DNA of 64,000 nt from Effrenium voratum (lineage: Eukaryota > Sar > Dinophyceae > Suessiales > Symbiodiniaceae): NCBI GenBank assembly GCA_963377175.1, contig CAUJNA010002890.1, positions 1,372,010 to 1,436,009 on the forward strand, written 5' to 3'. Each line of letters starts with the position of its first letter. The stretch's first letter is position 1. Of this stretch, positions 22,312 through 33,858 are shown one piece after another. A model generated the notes under the pieces. That model worked only from the letters and a program-made list of their open reading frames with translations, had not been told where the DNA came from and made no database searches. A program made the position numbers and the translations under genes.

Positions 22312-22970
22312 GAGAACCAAACGCAATGGTTGCTCTAGATTTCGATATGTGGTGTTCAACAGGGGTCCAGGAGGTCTGGGCGACCGAGGTTTCCATCTCT
22401 CAACCAGGTTCGCTGTGCTCTCGGCCACGGCATCTTGGCTAAAACGACGTCTGGGCTCCGGAGACCTTGGAACCCAAGGATGGCCTAAAAGTCGCTCGAG
22501 CCCTGAGCCGGGCTTCAAACTTTTTAGGTTTGAACCATGAAAGGCTCGGGACTTTAGTCACTTTTGGAGTCTTGACAAACGGAAAGTTTGGGGACTCCTT
22601 TTTGGCCAACCCATTCAGCAAGCGAGCTCGGTGTTGTTCATGGACCATGTGGGTTGGAAAGTACCCAAACCCTTTTCCACTTGGGCAGGGTTCCAAACTT
22701 GACCTTTGATTCATAGAACCCAGTTCATCCAATTGGACAGGAACCTTAAAAAATTGGGGGGGGGGGTCAAATTTGTAAGGACCAAACCAAAAGAGCGGCA
22801 AAGGTCGCTTGACTGAACCCTGAAGACATGGATGTTCGGACGGTACTTTGACCCTTGGTGATGTCCACATATGTGGCTGCGCATTATCATGGGGCACCGC
22901 CTCCAAAATGGGTTGGTGGACATGAATGTTTCACCCGGGCTCAGCCTCATGTCTTTTTTCGCTCTGTGAG

Positions 22971-23082
22971 GCTGCGCGGGGTCTGGCCCGGTCAGAACTG
23001 CTGGGGACATTGCTCAAGCAGCGGCTGACAAGAAGGCCCGGGGTACTTCCTTTGAATCTCGCAAAGTGGCACTACAGCCCCC
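22971..23082 (+). CDS. Candidate host exon (frame ambiguous)
   Basis: After acceptor CTCTGTGAG two frames are open: CAGSGPVRTAGDIAQAAADK and AARGLARSELLGTLLKQRLT. Both have acceptable codon use. Ends just before a family 1 element. Confidence 0.33.
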
Positions 23083-23092
23083 TTTTTCCACT

Positions 23093-23185
23093 ACCTGAAG
23101 TCTCCATGACCCTTGAAAAATGGGGTCATTACCCAAAATGTTGGGGTCGTTGACCCATTTTTTAGGGTCATGGAGACTCCAGGTA
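23093..23185. repeat. Family 1 palindromic element
   Basis: ACCTGAAGTCTCCATGACCC to GGGTCATGGAGACTCCAGGT; follows a candidate exon. Confidence 0.8.
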
Positions 23186-23903
23186 GAGGTAGCTGGAAGC
23201 GCTGGCTGGGAAAACAATCCTGGACCTTCAAACGTACCTGAAATTTCTGCCTCCCCTGTCAATCGGCTGGTTTTTGCAATTCGTACCTTGTTTTCTTGGC
23301 TTGTCCTCTTTTTTGGACCTCGAGCAGTTTTTGGAGGCATGCGGGCTGTCAGGTCCTAACATGACCTACTCGAGCAGAAATGGTGTGCAAAAACGCCCGC
23401 AACGGCCCGCAAAACGAGCGCCAAACGAGCGCAACTTTGAAAAAGTGCTCGTTTGAAAATATAACCTCGGGCACTTTTTCATTGCTCGGGCAGAAATTGA
23501 AGACTCGGGCACAAACTGCGTGTCCGAGCAGAAAAAAAAGCGAGCAAGAAAAAAGGTATCAATGGAAGGTCCAGGATGTGAAGCCCATGAATTGCGGGCG
23601 AAGGCGGGCCTTTTTGCTGGTGCGATAGGTAGGGAATGAGGGAATGAACCCAGGAATTGGTCCCCTTTACAAAAAATAGGAACAGCAACAACACCAGTTG
23701 AATGTTTTTTTTTTATTTTTTATTTTTTTTCTCGGGGTCATTCCATTTCTCACTCCCTGCCTCAGGTCCCATTACTTCACCATCAAAGTCACCCCCTGAA
23801 TGGTAGGTTAAAGGGACACCAAGCCAGTTTCTGACTTTTGGTACCTGCCAGAAACAATGAACAGAATGACCCCAGTGCATCTCTCGCACCGATGGCAAGT
23901 CTT

Positions 23904-24000
23904 CCTGGAGTCTCCATGACCCTTGAAAAATGGTCAATGACCCCAACATTTTGGTTGGTCATTGACCCATTTTTAAAGGGTCAGAAGGAGACTCCAGGTA
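23904..24000. repeat. Family 1 palindromic element
   Basis: CCTGGAGTCTCCATGACCC to GGGTCAGAAGGAGACTCC; mixed arm types. A family 3 remnant (GATGGGTTCC...CCCATCTA) follows directly. Confidence 0.8.
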
Positions 24001-24150
24001 GATGGGTTCCAGCGGCTTAGATTGGTTTCATACCGCATTTGCCAGGGAACCCCATCTATTTTACCCCCCCTATTAAAAAACAAAAAAACAGGTTGGTTGG
24101 TATGGGGTCAACATGACCAATTCGGAGGAAGCCGAGTGCTACGGTGTTAG

Positions 24151-24300
24151 GCCAAGGAGGCCGCGTCCAAGCTGGCGAGGATGGACTTCGACAGGGATGG
24201 CAGGCCCAAAGGCCCGCCGGGCTGGCCCTTGGGCGTGCAGAAAGACGACAAGGAGATCTGGCGCCTTTGGCAGCCGAACGGCGGGAGTACTGCTGACCCG
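24151..24300 (+). CDS. Candidate host exon
   Basis: Acceptor GGTGTTAG. Reads AKEAASKLARMDFDRDGRPK then GPPGWPLGVQKDDKEIWRLW, strong GC3. DFDRDGRPKG looks like a short acidic loop but not a full EF-hand. The donor is not clear (a GA or GC donor is possible). Confidence 0.58.
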
Positions 24301-24484
24301 TCAAGGATGATTGAAACATTGTTCTCGCTTTTTTTTTGTGAGAATCGTCAAGATTGAGTGAACATGAACAACTGAAACCAAGTTGAATTGGGCTCACTGG
24401 GACCTAATGGTGACCCCATATTAATCCAACCAACCAGTTTATTACTGCGGAGGTGCTCTCCATTTCTGGGTGGATTGTGGGGAG

Positions 24485-24616
24485 TGTTTGGCCAAGTCAG
24501 TAAGTTGTTGGTAACCCAAGTTATAACCTGCTGAAAAGTGGCCCTCAGTAGAGTTAACCTGATTGTGAATGGGCTATACCCCCAGGTGACCAAGCACTTG
24601 CTGACTTGGCAACGAA
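24485..24616. repeat. Family 4 palindromic element
   Basis: TGTTTGGCCAAGTCAGTAAG to TTGCTGACTTGGCAACGAAC. A second piece of the same family (TGTTCGTTGCCAAGTTAG) follows at 24702. Confidence 0.65.
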
Positions 24617-24835
24617 CATAAAACGTAACATGTCAGTTCCAGCAAACAACATGGCGAGAGTCCATTCTTCCTGAAAAACAAAACACACATGATACTTGGA
24701 TGTTCGTTGCCAAGTTAGTAAGTGCTTGGTCACCTGGGGATTGTGTTTGTTTTTCAGGAAGTATGGACTCTCGCCGATTTGTTTTTGCTGGAACCGGTTG
24801 CAACCCATTGAGTTTCGTTCCGCTCCAGAATTTAT

Positions 24836-24985
24836 GTCAGTCGTTCCCAAGAATGAGTGAAACACTGGTGATATTCGTCAAGAATGAGTGAAGAGTGGTT
24901 TTCAGGTTTTTCAGGTGACATTCGTGAAGAATGAGTGAAGAGTTGTGTTGTTCGTTTTCGCGGGTGAAATTCGTCAAGAATGAGA
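24836..24985 (+). repeat. Short tandem repeat with CAAGAATGAGTGAA
   Basis: Five units of (T/G)TC(A/C)AGAATGAGTGAA spaced 25-45 bases apart. Confidence 0.65.
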
Positions 24986-25156
24986 GCACCAAGTTGAACA
25001 AACTGAACCCAATCAGAAATGGTCTCACTGGGACCTGTGGATGGACGAACTCCCGCACCACTGTTCAGAAACAGTTGTTTCTGATTCCATTCCCCAACGT
25101 ATATAATTACCCGCCCAACGCTCTGGTATCAACCCTGGTCTCTGAACGGTGGTGCG

Positions 25157-25323
25157 ATGACTCTGGATCCAATGGATCCATCCACGGCGGTGGTGCCGAG
25201 GACGCCCAAAGACGTGGAGGAGCTGCGCAGGAAGCTCCCGGCGTATCAGATCAAGGGGCCGGGGGCCTCGGATCTGGCCTCGGATCGAATCCGAAAAGAG
25301 TTGGGCGATCGATCCGGTACTTT
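25157..25323 (+). CDS. Candidate first exon of a host gene
   Basis: ATG at 25157, then TLDPMDPSTAVVPRTPKDVE and ELRRKLPAYQIKGPGASDLA. Ends at a consensus donor (TACTTT|GTAAGT). No upstream acceptor is needed, so this may be a start exon. Not recognised. Confidence 0.58.
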
Positions 25324-25640
25324 GTAAGTGGTTGTAACAACCCATGGTGAGATCACCCGCAAAAAGCCCAGGGTAAGGATAAGTAGACCAAAAGCCCCAC
25401 GGTAAGGGTCCTAAGTAGATTTTTGTTTGAGGGCTGGTAGTTGGATGTTTAACTTAGTAAGTTGTCAGTGTGGTTACCAGGGCAACTGGGGGTCGGTTGG
25501 TCCCCAAAAGCATGCTTAAAACCTACTTGCTGCCCTCCCTCCAACAAACATAGCACCTGTGGGAGGGTACCCGGAAGAAGGGTTTTCTCTGCGGGTACCC
25601 TGTATCAGTTGCCATGTTCCTGGGAGGGAAGGTAGATGAC

Positions 25641-25752
25641 CATAGGTGTCCTTTTTGGTTGTTTTGGTCGAAACATAGATGGCACTGGTTCACCTGGCGG
25701 CGAAAATCAACCACCAGGGAAACCCATCTATTTCCCCTAAAAGGACACCTAC
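25641..25752. repeat. Family 3 palindromic element
   Basis: CATAGGTGTCCTTTTTGG ... TAAAAGGACACCTA, inner ATAGATGG/CCATCTAT arms. Confidence 0.72.
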
Positions 25753-26093
25753 GTAGATGAGCCTTTGTAGGAGCCCCCGAGTTTCTGGATAGTTCACCGC
25801 CAGAGTTCTGGAAGCCAGGCGGCAAGGAGGCGAGCCTTTTGGTGTAGCCCAGATCCATTTCACAGGGCCTTGTCTGTAGAGACACCATATGCGAGCAAAA
25901 GGGCCACATAGCGCTACCAAGAGTTTGGGCGTTTTTAAGAAGGCCTGTGGGGACCCCCATAGGACAAATTCAACAAACTGTAAAAAGCAACTTGAATGCT
26001 GACTTGCTCATCGGTTCTAAGGTAGCCGTCACACCACCTTGCTAACTTTAACGGACCAAACCCAGGCATTCGCTTCCCTTTGGTTTCCCGGTG

Positions 26094-26200
26094 CCTGGAG
26101 TGAGTCTCCGAGTCTGACCCGAATCAAAAATGGGATGCCCCCAGCACTTTGGGGTCAGTGACCAACCATTTTTCAAGGGTGAGACTCGGAGACTCCAGGT
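26094..26200. repeat. Family 1 palindromic element, GAGTCTGACCC type
   Basis: GAGTCTCCGAGTCTGACCC paired with GAGACTCGGAGACTCCAGGT; third arm subtype of the family. Confidence 0.78.
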
Positions 26201-26552
26201 ACAAGCAACACTCCATTCCAAGCCACCAACGAAGGGGTACCTGCTTGTGAATCTGGGGGGGGTTCTTGTTGTTATGAGATATGTAATTGCCTTGTTGTGA
26301 AAAGGTTTCTTGTTTCTGAAAAAAGGTTGATTGAATTTGGGGGTTTCTCTTTAAATCTAGGGGTTGATTCCAACCATTCTTTTCAACCGTCGTTCTTTCC
26401 CAAAACCGGATCCGTTTTCCATGGGTTTCCGGAGGTTTTCTAGAAAGATTCGGATCGGATCCCTGGAAAGAATGGAAATGGAAGGTACCCCTAGAGTTTG
26501 GTTAAACGGATTGAAACGGGTTGAAGGTACCCCTAGATTAAAGCCTTTTCAG

Positions 26553-26759
26553 AAGTATCTTCCCCGGCAAGCTGCGAGTATCTCGGCCGAAGTCCCGAGG
26601 CCGGGCACGCGAGCGGTTTGTACCTTGGAGCGAGTGAGCGTCCTGTTTCCAGCGGGGGGGTTGGACCGTTTCTCGATCAGCCCGTACAGCTTCCGCTTTG
26701 CCAACTTCGCTGGTTCAGCTGAGAGGGTGGCCTGCAAGCTGAAACTTCGATTCGAATCT
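26553..26759 (+). CDS. Candidate host exon (longest, 69 codons)
   Basis: Acceptor GCCTTTTCAG. Reads KYLPRQAASISAEVPRPGTR, AVCTLERVSVLFPAGGLDRF and SISPYSFRFANFAGSAERVA with strong GC3. Donor GTGGGT at 26760. A family 1 element starts 22 bases later. Confidence 0.6.
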
Positions 26760-26781
26760 GTGGGTCAGTTGCGGAATCCCT

Positions 26782-26876
26782 ACCTAGAGTCTCCTTCTGA
26801 CCCTTGAAAAATGGTTGGTCATTACCTAAAACAATGGGGTCATGGACCTAGTTTTTAAGGGTCATGGACTCCAGGT
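26782..26876. repeat. Family 1 palindromic element
   Basis: ACCTAGAGTCTCCTTCTGAC to GGGTCATGGACTCCAGGT; right arm has lost a few bases. A half copy lies at 26993-27050. Confidence 0.75.
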
Positions 26877-27336
26877 AGCAATTTTCTGAGGGATATCTTC
26901 TTGTTGTGAGTTTCCATGTTGGGATTTTGTAGTGTTTGAGGGGATGTTTCATGTTTATAGGCTTCCATGTTGAGATTTTGCATTGTTTGAGGGACCTCTC
27001 CGTGACCCTAAAAATGGGTCAATGACCCCATTGTTTTGGGTAATGACTTTTCCATGGGGGGGAATGTTTACTGTTTTGAAGCTGCTGCCTTGTGCTCTTT
27101 TGCGAGTTGCCTTTGCCCCCATTCTTTGGGCATTGATTTTAGGCGGGTATCATCGGGGCATTGATACGTTGTGTATTGTTGGGTGTTTTCCCCATGTTCT
27201 ACCTACTAGAGTGGCAACTGGGACCCCAAAAAACATAAGTAACATGGGTGATGCCCTTTTGGGGTTCCTTTAAAACCACCAAGCAAGGGGTACCCTGACA
27301 TAAAAAACGAATTCCCCGCGTGGTCGGTTCTCTTAG

Positions 27337-27446
27337 GCTGGGGCCAGGGCCGGCTGGACGAGCCGCACCGCAAGCGGCTCATCGAGCTGAAGCGCAACGT
27401 GCGGACGGTGGAGGAGGCGAAGCGGCGAAGCCATCGGCTGATCGAC
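27337..27446 (+). CDS. Candidate host exon
   Basis: Acceptor TTCTCTTAG and consensus donor GAC|GTGAGT. Reads WGQGRLDEPHRKRLIELKRN then VRTVEEAKRRSHRLID, a charged helix. Among the best-bounded islands. Confidence 0.65.
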
Positions 27447-27667
27447 GTGAGTCTCACTTGAAACGACAAATGTTGACCCCGTTTCCTTTTTTAGAAATAA
27501 ATAAATACATATATATATATATATTTTTTTCTATATGGGGGTGTCCTGGTTTAGTGTCTTTTTCTTGGTATGGGGGGGTGCTTTTCCCTGGTTTCAGTGG
27601 GGATTCATCACTTTGCCTGTCACCCGAAGTCGGGAGTCGGGGGGCGTCTCACTTGAGAAACGCATGG

Positions 27668-27776
27668 ATTGCCCATGGATGGTTTTACCATGGATTATTT
27701 TGCCATGGATGGTTTTACCATGGAGGGTTTTACCATGGATGGTTTCACCATGGATGGTTTGATATGATGGTTTGAT
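27668..27776 (+). repeat. 15-bp tandem repeat GGTTTTACCATGGAT
   Basis: Seven units of GGTTTTACCATGGAT or close forms. Gives PWMVLPW open frames by chance. Confidence 0.82.
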
Positions 27777-28096
27777 GTTGACCTCTAGGTGTTACATGAT
27801 GGTTTCCCTGGTTGCCGACCGTTTTGGTGGTAAACGAATGTAAGCAATAAGTGGGAAGCCAAATCCAAATGTAAGCAATCGAAATCGATTTGGGGAGTCG
27901 TTCACTTGAAAAACGATTGGTTTCCCATGAAGTACCTAGGTTTTACTATGGATGGTATCTAGTTGGTTGTGTTCCCATGTTTGTTTGTTTTCTCCGTGGT
28001 AAAGCCATTCAGCAAGAAGTTATCTAGTTGAAGATGCTTGATGAAGGTAAGGACATGGTTGAGGACATGGTTGTTGGGACGACCATGTTGGTGGCA

Positions 28097-28223
28097 AACA
28101 TGTCTCACTTCCTGAAACCTTCCAAGTGGCTGGCTTTCTGGTGTTTTTTGTTCCAAACCATTCATCGGCCATCTTGGTGGTAAGCAAATGTAAGCAATTC
28201 GTGGGATCCACTCAGGAAGCGAG
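28097..28223. repeat. Family 7 palindromic element
   Basis: TGTCTCACTTCCTGAAACC to ATCCACTCAGGAAGCGAG; inner TGGTGGTAAGCAAATG. Confidence 0.55.
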
Positions 28224-28569
28224 TAGGGTTCCGGCGCCACTAGCTGCGATTCCCAGAACACCACCTTTGAAGCCATCATAGTCAAGGATAGTTGGGATGA
28301 CCTCTGGCATCCCAGATACGGCTGCGGGTCAAAACCAATAGGGGTACAAAAATTGTGACCCATGGCCATACGACTATCTACCAGAATGGTTAAAGAGTTG
28401 GAGAAGGTTTGCAGCTTACGCAACAAAACTCATTCACCCCATGGCAACCGAGTCCACGTCTGATACTTATTCCCTCCCTGAGTTCCTGGGCTTGAGTCAC
28501 TCTTGGGGGGGTTGGACCCGTTTTAGTGGCAAAGGACCAGTGTTTTTTTGGCCAAGCCACTTAGTAGGA

Positions 28570-28593
28570 AGTATGTGTGTGTGTGTGTGTGTT
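28570..28593 (+). repeat. (GT)n microsatellite
   Basis: About eleven GT units. Confidence 0.85.
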
Positions 28594-28795
28594 TTGTTGA
28601 GCATGCCCAGTGCTTTTCAGGCGTCTTGTCAGTATACTCGGTAGCCCTTCGCCATTTCCCATGGTGTTTGAAGGGTGGTTCCTTGCTTACCTATGTCTCT
28701 TGGATATTCGGGGGCTTGGGAGCCTTCTTGGCAGGCATATGGGGTTTTCATAGTACATTATGTTGTTTAAGGCATATGTGCTTTGGTTGTAAGAA

Positions 28796-28860
28796 ACAGA
28801 CAAACAGACAGACAGACAGACAGAGAGACAAGCAAGCAAACAAACAGGTACACAGATACA
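28796..28860 (+). repeat. (CAGA)n/(CAAA)n microsatellite
   Basis: ACAGACAGACAGACAGAC followed by AAGCAAGCAAACAAACAG. Confidence 0.85.
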
Positions 28861-28891
28861 CAACCTTTGTTGCATTTTGCTTGGATGTTTG

Positions 28892-28982
28892 GACTGAATC
28901 ACTTTTTGCCCACTAATGGGTTTTCCACTAACCCACTAAAAGTTCGCCACTTTCAGCAGGGCGAAGCGCAGATTTCGCCACC
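28892..28982. repeat. Family 5b element
   Basis: TTTTTGCCCACTAATGGGTT then ACCCACTAAAAGTTC and GCAGGGCGAAGCGCAGATTT; related copies at 36113-36230 and 43464-43575. Confidence 0.55.
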
Positions 28983-29099
28983 CAGCAGGGCTTCGCCACG
29001 GCGCATGGGCAATGGGTTCCTCTCGTTTCCATAGTGCCCAATCGACACAAGCGCTGGACACTTGGGTTTGGAGCAGTTCGGTGGCAAGTTCGGACCAGT

Positions 29100-29309
29100 T
29101 AGGTTAGCCAATGCACCCCGGAAGTGAAATAAGTCATAGCTCAGAAAGCCAGCCAAGGAAAGCAGTTGGTCCGCTTTTCCACGCGCTGGTTGCAACTGGG
29201 TTGACGCTTGAAGCCGAGAGGCTGCCAAAATCTGCGACAACATGGAGGGCTGCACGCATTTCTGGATTGTGGCGCCGAGCTTAGAGTTCAGGATCTCACA
29301 CTCACTTCC
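29100..29309 (-). CDS. Candidate host exon (minus strand)
   Basis: The minus frame reads ECEILNSKLGATIQKCVQPS, MLSQILAASRLQASTQLQPA and RGKADQLLSLAGFLSYDLFH. Protein-like, but codon bias is weaker and boundaries are uncertain. Confidence 0.4.
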
Positions 29310-29322
29310 CGGGAAGACCAGT

Positions 29323-29457
29323 TTAGTGGTAAACAAACAGTTTGCTTGTCTTTTCGCTCGTCAACTTAGGAAGTGAGGCCAATCTAAAACCATTGTAGTG
29401 GTAAACAAAATGTTTGGACTTTGTTTGGCTCGTCAACTCAGGAAGTGAGGCCAATCG
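29323..29457 (+). repeat. Two-copy tandem repeat, about 70 bp
   Basis: TAGTGGTAAACAAA ... GCTCGTCAACT(T/C)AGGAAGTGAG then GCCAATC, twice in a row. Confidence 0.72.
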
Positions 29458-30418
29458 CCCGTGTCAAAACGCCGGGGGAGCCTTTTTGCAGATGACGCAT
29501 GCAGGATAACCCGCTTTGCGATCCAGTCCAGTTGAGATGGACACGTAGAGAGAAACATATCTTAAGAGACCCTGGTAATGATTGCCCCAAGTGGGTGGTG
29601 TCTTCATGGTAGTGTCTACCCCTAACTACCCCTGAACCAAAAATGAGACTGTATAGCGTGACCACTTCATTGCAGTCTGCACACAGATTCAGAATTGTCT
29701 TAATGTACCTGGCTATCAAGCCTTACAAGTGGTTGGTGGATACGCCTCCCCACCGAATTTTGCTGTCCACCACAGATTCCGAACCCCGTGCCACTCCACT
29801 CCCATGATTTGTTTTACAGGAAATGTCAAGGGAATCGCCATTTTACAAACCCAGATAGCTTGATGTCCGCGTCAACATGTATCGTTTGAGGCCTTTGTCG
29901 GGCTTCTGCATGGAGTCTTTGGGTTCCTCACATTCTGCACATAGCGTACGGCCATGGGTCAAAAGCAAGCCCGGATAGCCCCAGTGAACATCCCAATGTG
30001 CACCTACCCCAAAATGGGATCCCATGGGTTTTGACAACCACAGCCATATCAGTCTGGCGACAAGTTAATTGGTAACACTTCCGCCTTAGGGTGGTGTCCC
30101 AATTGTGGATCCGGATCACTTTTGGGGAGATGCGGTTGATCAACCTGCAGGTTCTCAGCAGGGAAGGATAAATTTGATGACCCAAAACAAACAAGGAAAA
30201 ATACATCCATCCTATGGTTTCCTTTCTTTAGGGAATCCCCTAAACCGGTTCATTCCCAACACCCGGACTCGTTGTCATTTCCTATCGTCGCCATCCTCTG
30301 AGCTTGAAATGCTTGAGCCAGGAAAGGAGTTGGGTCGACCCACTGAACCATCCCATGTGTTTCCTACTGTGGGTGGACGAAATCCGTTTGTGACCAGTTC
30401 CCGAGAAATTGAACGAAG

Positions 30419-30505
30419 CTGAGTTCACGTCCAGCGATCGAGGTTGGCCCGGATTATCCCAGCCTCGAAGACTACGACCTAGGACGGCTTGCACTTGGGG
30501 GCCTG
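30419..30505 (+). CDS. Candidate host exon (29 codons)
   Basis: Acceptor ACGAAG, donor CTG|GTTATA. In-frame 87 bases reading SSRPAIEVGPDYPSLEDYDL then GRLALGG. Not recognised. Confidence 0.55.
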
Positions 30506-31414
30506 GTTATATCCCACTTAGTACGTACAACGCCCCTTTAACCATTTAGCACGTGTTTCATTTAACAAGCGGTTTGTAGCAAAATGCAACTGAACGGAGA
30601 CTTATAATCCTGGCTTTTGTGGGTTATTTTGCCAGGCTTGCGATCACCACTTACCTGACGTACTCGATCACCTCGATCGCCCCTTTAAGCAATCGATTCC
30701 CGTGGGGTTTGTCCGTTGCTGGACCTCACGAAACGGGCGTGGCTCGTGGTTGCGAGTTTTTTTTGTTTGTTTTGCGCTTGTTTTATTTTTATTTGTTATG
30801 TTTTGGTGTTGTTGTCTCTGTTTTCTTTGTTGCTTTTTGTTTTGGCGTGTTGTTCAGTTTTTTGGGGGTGGATCAACATGAAATGGCCAATGTTTGGCTA
30901 AGTTTCCGGGCTGGGGGTGGGGCGACTGAGACTTTGCCGTCAGGTTCTTGACTCGGTGGTTCCCCCGGCCATCCGGTTGCCGTTTTGCAGGTTTTTGGTT
31001 GGTTTCCCATCTTGGTGAACTGGTGGAAAGTCCCCAGTCCAACTGTCTTGACCTTTTGGTTTTCTCAGTTTGGTCCCGCCAGTCATCTCCGGTGCCACCG
31101 GTGCCATAGGCTTTTCGTTGGTGTTTAGTTGGTTCAAATGGTTGGGTGTCTAATTTTTAACCCACAAGTTAGAATTTTAGCAAGGCATCCGAGCCCAGAC
31201 AATGAGAACCCATCCCTTTGCCCTAGACGAGGGGTAATTTGCTGTGGATGCCAACAACCGGGGAACCGTTATAGGTCGGATTCTCCTAATTATGGCTTTA
31301 AATCAGTATGCCAGAGGGTCCAAATGCCATTTTGGCCCCCCTAAGTACATCCTTGGAGGGTGCCAAGAGACGCTGGGTATTGGATAGGGGAGATATGCAG
31401 AGGATCACAACTTC

Positions 31415-31560
31415 TAAGGGTTGTTGTATTACACCCTGGGATTACACCCACTGGGAAATGATCCCATTTAGGCATATTTCCGGATAAAACCGTGCTATGT
31501 CGAACCATTGCGGGTCATTTCCCAAGGGTGTACTCCCAGGGTGTAATACAACAACCCTTA
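31415..31560. repeat. Long near-perfect inverted repeat
   Basis: About 49-base arms: TAAGGGTTGTTGTATTACAC at the left and its exact complement ending CAACAACCCTTA at the right, differing at only a few inner positions. Looks like a young insertion, 26 bases before an exon. Confidence 0.8.
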
Positions 31561-31586
31561 GACAACTCTTGACTTTTGGTCGACAG

Positions 31587-31718
31587 GAGTTCCTTACCGT
31601 GCGGAGTTCTGCCGGGGAGATATGGTCAGCACCGTGGACGACCTGCAATCTCATTCCTTCGTCGGCATCAAGAAGAACGTGGCCTTGTGGCGCCCCCAGA
31701 ACAAAGGCCGAAACAAAG
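31587..31718 (+). CDS. Candidate host exon
   Basis: Acceptor GGTCGACAG. Reads VPYRAEFCRGDMVSTVDDLQ then SHSFVGIKKNVALWRPQNKG; donor AAAG|GTGGAT. A long palindromic insertion ends only 26 bases upstream. Confidence 0.6.
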
Positions 31719-32623
31719 GTGGATGCGCTATATACATGAGCAAAGGCCAGTATTTACTACCATCTAGCGTAAAGGGGATGACATGGAGCATACTAATTAA
31801 TTGTCATGGGGAAATTAAGGGTTTATTCAAATGTTCGGCCAAGCTAGTAAATGGTTAGCCAGGTTGGCTATAACCCAGCGCTAGCAAGCTCAACGTGGGC
31901 CACGTCATGCCCTCTCCTAGCACACGAAAAGGTAACCTCAGAATGAGAAAATTGGTTAAATCACCTGAGCCTGGCACTTGCAATTGGAGTGCATTCAGAT
32001 CTATTCAGGTATCAGATCGCCTGAAACTGGAATTGGGACGGGGGTGGCCCCCTGGATATCTTCGTGTAGATGTCCATGTTCTCCTAGGGTTCCAACTGAT
32101 TCCCATTAAAATAATGGTAGGGACCGAAAAAGGGATAATTGAACTCCTGAACAGTAAAAGAAGAAGTCCTTGTTTTAATAGTGGCCTGCCTAAAATTCAG
32201 GGTATGCGCTTAGACCCTTCACCTGCCTGACTCCCAGGATTTCGCTTTGGTGCTTACAGGGTCCCAAGCGGTACCTAGGTGTTGGGTCGGGAGTGCGCGA
32301 AATTGCAGATTCCATACTCCAAAAAGTTCTTCTTTTCACAGAAACACGCATCACACAAACAAACCGCCAGGCATCAAAACACGCAGCCATCCGACCTGGT
32401 CCCCAGTTCCATCTTTCTAGTGGGAATCTGTACTTCAGGAACTTTAAGAACCAAACCCAAAACAGCACCTCTGGGCTCATGAATCCGTGTTTCCAGTGTT
32501 CATTGCAGGGGGTAAGCATGATGTAAACCCCTCGAGGTAGAAATACTGAAGGGTTACCTACTATAGTGGTAGCTGGAAGTACGGCTAGGCAATCCTTCAT
32601 CCTTGCCAGCGGCTTCCCTCTGT

Positions 32624-32718
32624 ACCTGGAGTCTCCTTCTGACCCTTTCAAAATAGGTCCATGATCCTATTATTTTAGGCGACGACCCCATTTTTAAAGG
32701 GTCATGGAGACTCTAGGT
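32624..32718. repeat. Family 1 palindromic element
   Basis: ACCTGGAGTCTCCTTCTGAC to GGGTCATGGAGACTCTAGGT, with several centre substitutions. Confidence 0.75.
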
Positions 32719-32807
32719 GGCTTTCGAATAGGGCCAAGGATTAGGATTGGCCAACACCATTTTGAGCAGCCCAGAACTTGGGCCAGTCTCGCCGCGTCTC
32801 GCCTCAG

Positions 32808-32934
32808 TGAGCACGACCTGCCCCCGCCGGAAGACAACATGCCCCCGCTGCCGATTCCTGAAGGGGCACTGGAGCCCTATGGCCGCGATGTGGGCCACTC
32901 GAACCGGCACGATCGGATCGTCCCTTTGAAAGCG
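32808..32934 (+). CDS. Candidate host exon
   Basis: Acceptor CGCCTCAG, donor GCG|GTGGCT. Reads EHDLPPPEDNMPPLPIPEGA then LEPYGRDVGHSNRHDRIVPL: Pro-rich and acidic, then basic. Strong GC3. Confidence 0.58.
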
Positions 32935-33154
32935 GTGGCTTTCAAGAAACAAACCACATGGCTGTGGTTGTCAAAACCGTTTTGGGGTCCCATTTTGGTT
33001 GGTAGGTGAATTCACCACCAATTTTAGGCGAAAGGGAAAAGATGGTTCCACTACCCCAAAACCAACAACTCTGCCGTTTATATGGTGGCAAGTTCTGTCA
33101 GCACAGCATGTCGGCTCACCAATTCTGGGGTGAAAGCAGTCATAGACCTCTGAC

Positions 33155-33293
33155 TGGATTCGCCAAGTCAATACGTTGTTGGTAAGCTAAGTTACATCCC
33201 GCTTATAAGTCTTTTTAAGTGGAGGTAACCTTATTAGTCCTGGGTTATAATCCAGGTGGCTAACCACTTACGAACTTGGGGAATTGAACATCC
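33155..33293. repeat. Family 4 palindromic element
   Basis: GGATTCGCCAAGTCAATACG to TTACGAACTTGGGGAATTG; contains CTTTTTAAGTGGAGGTAACC. Confidence 0.62.
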
Positions 33294-33742
33294 AAGTAGT
33301 ACCCTCCTGGATGGTAAAGGGGAAACCACAAGCGAACCACCCATTTGCCGACCCAATTTCCGTTTTGAGACATGCCCGAGCTTCTCCCCGTGGTTTGAAG
33401 CGTCCTTCCACTCATCACTTGTTTATTTGTTTTTTTCTGGAGTTTCCTGAAACAGTAGTTATATTTGATATACGAAACAGAGTCCGAGCATATGATTATT
33501 TGACATAATTTGTGTCCCCGGTTTTTGTGGCCCAAGTTTTGGGCAACTCAGTTAACCCTTAGTTGGTGGTTTGAATTGGTAGTTTGATCTTGGATTTGAA
33601 CCTCTGTTTCTTGTAAAGGGTTGTTTGTCAGGGGGACCCTGGCCCAGGGCCCGCCCACTTTCAACCCGCAAAGCGTTGTGAACCTAACAGAGCCTAACAG
33701 AGCCTCGCAAAGGATACCTTACAGTAGGTAACCATCTATTGT

Positions 33743-33858
33743 CTTGGTGGCTCCCAGCCATCCGGTTCCTTAGCCTTTAGCTTTTTAATGTTTAGTGGCA
33801 GTTTCCATGTAACCCACTAAAAGTTAAACTTTTAGCGGGGGATCTGAGGGCAGCACAG
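33743..33858. repeat. Family 5 element
   Basis: Near copy of 13581-13693 ending GAGGGCAGCACAG. Confidence 0.72.

Larger units (their letters stand above)
21061..31414. other. Host intron/intergenic DNA, unassigned parts
   Basis: No supported feature in 21061-21343, 21906-22216, 22312-22970, 23186-23903, 25324-25640, 25753-26093, 26877-27336, 27777-28096, 29458-30418 and 30506-31414. 23380-23545 repeats GCTCGGGCA/GAGCGCAAC-type words. 22467-22700 has an open frame of poor coding quality. Confidence 0.45.

Noticed and set aside
28953..29336. A full 127-codon minus-strand gene
   Set aside because: Its ends run into repeat families 5b and 7; only the middle is kept as a candidate exon.
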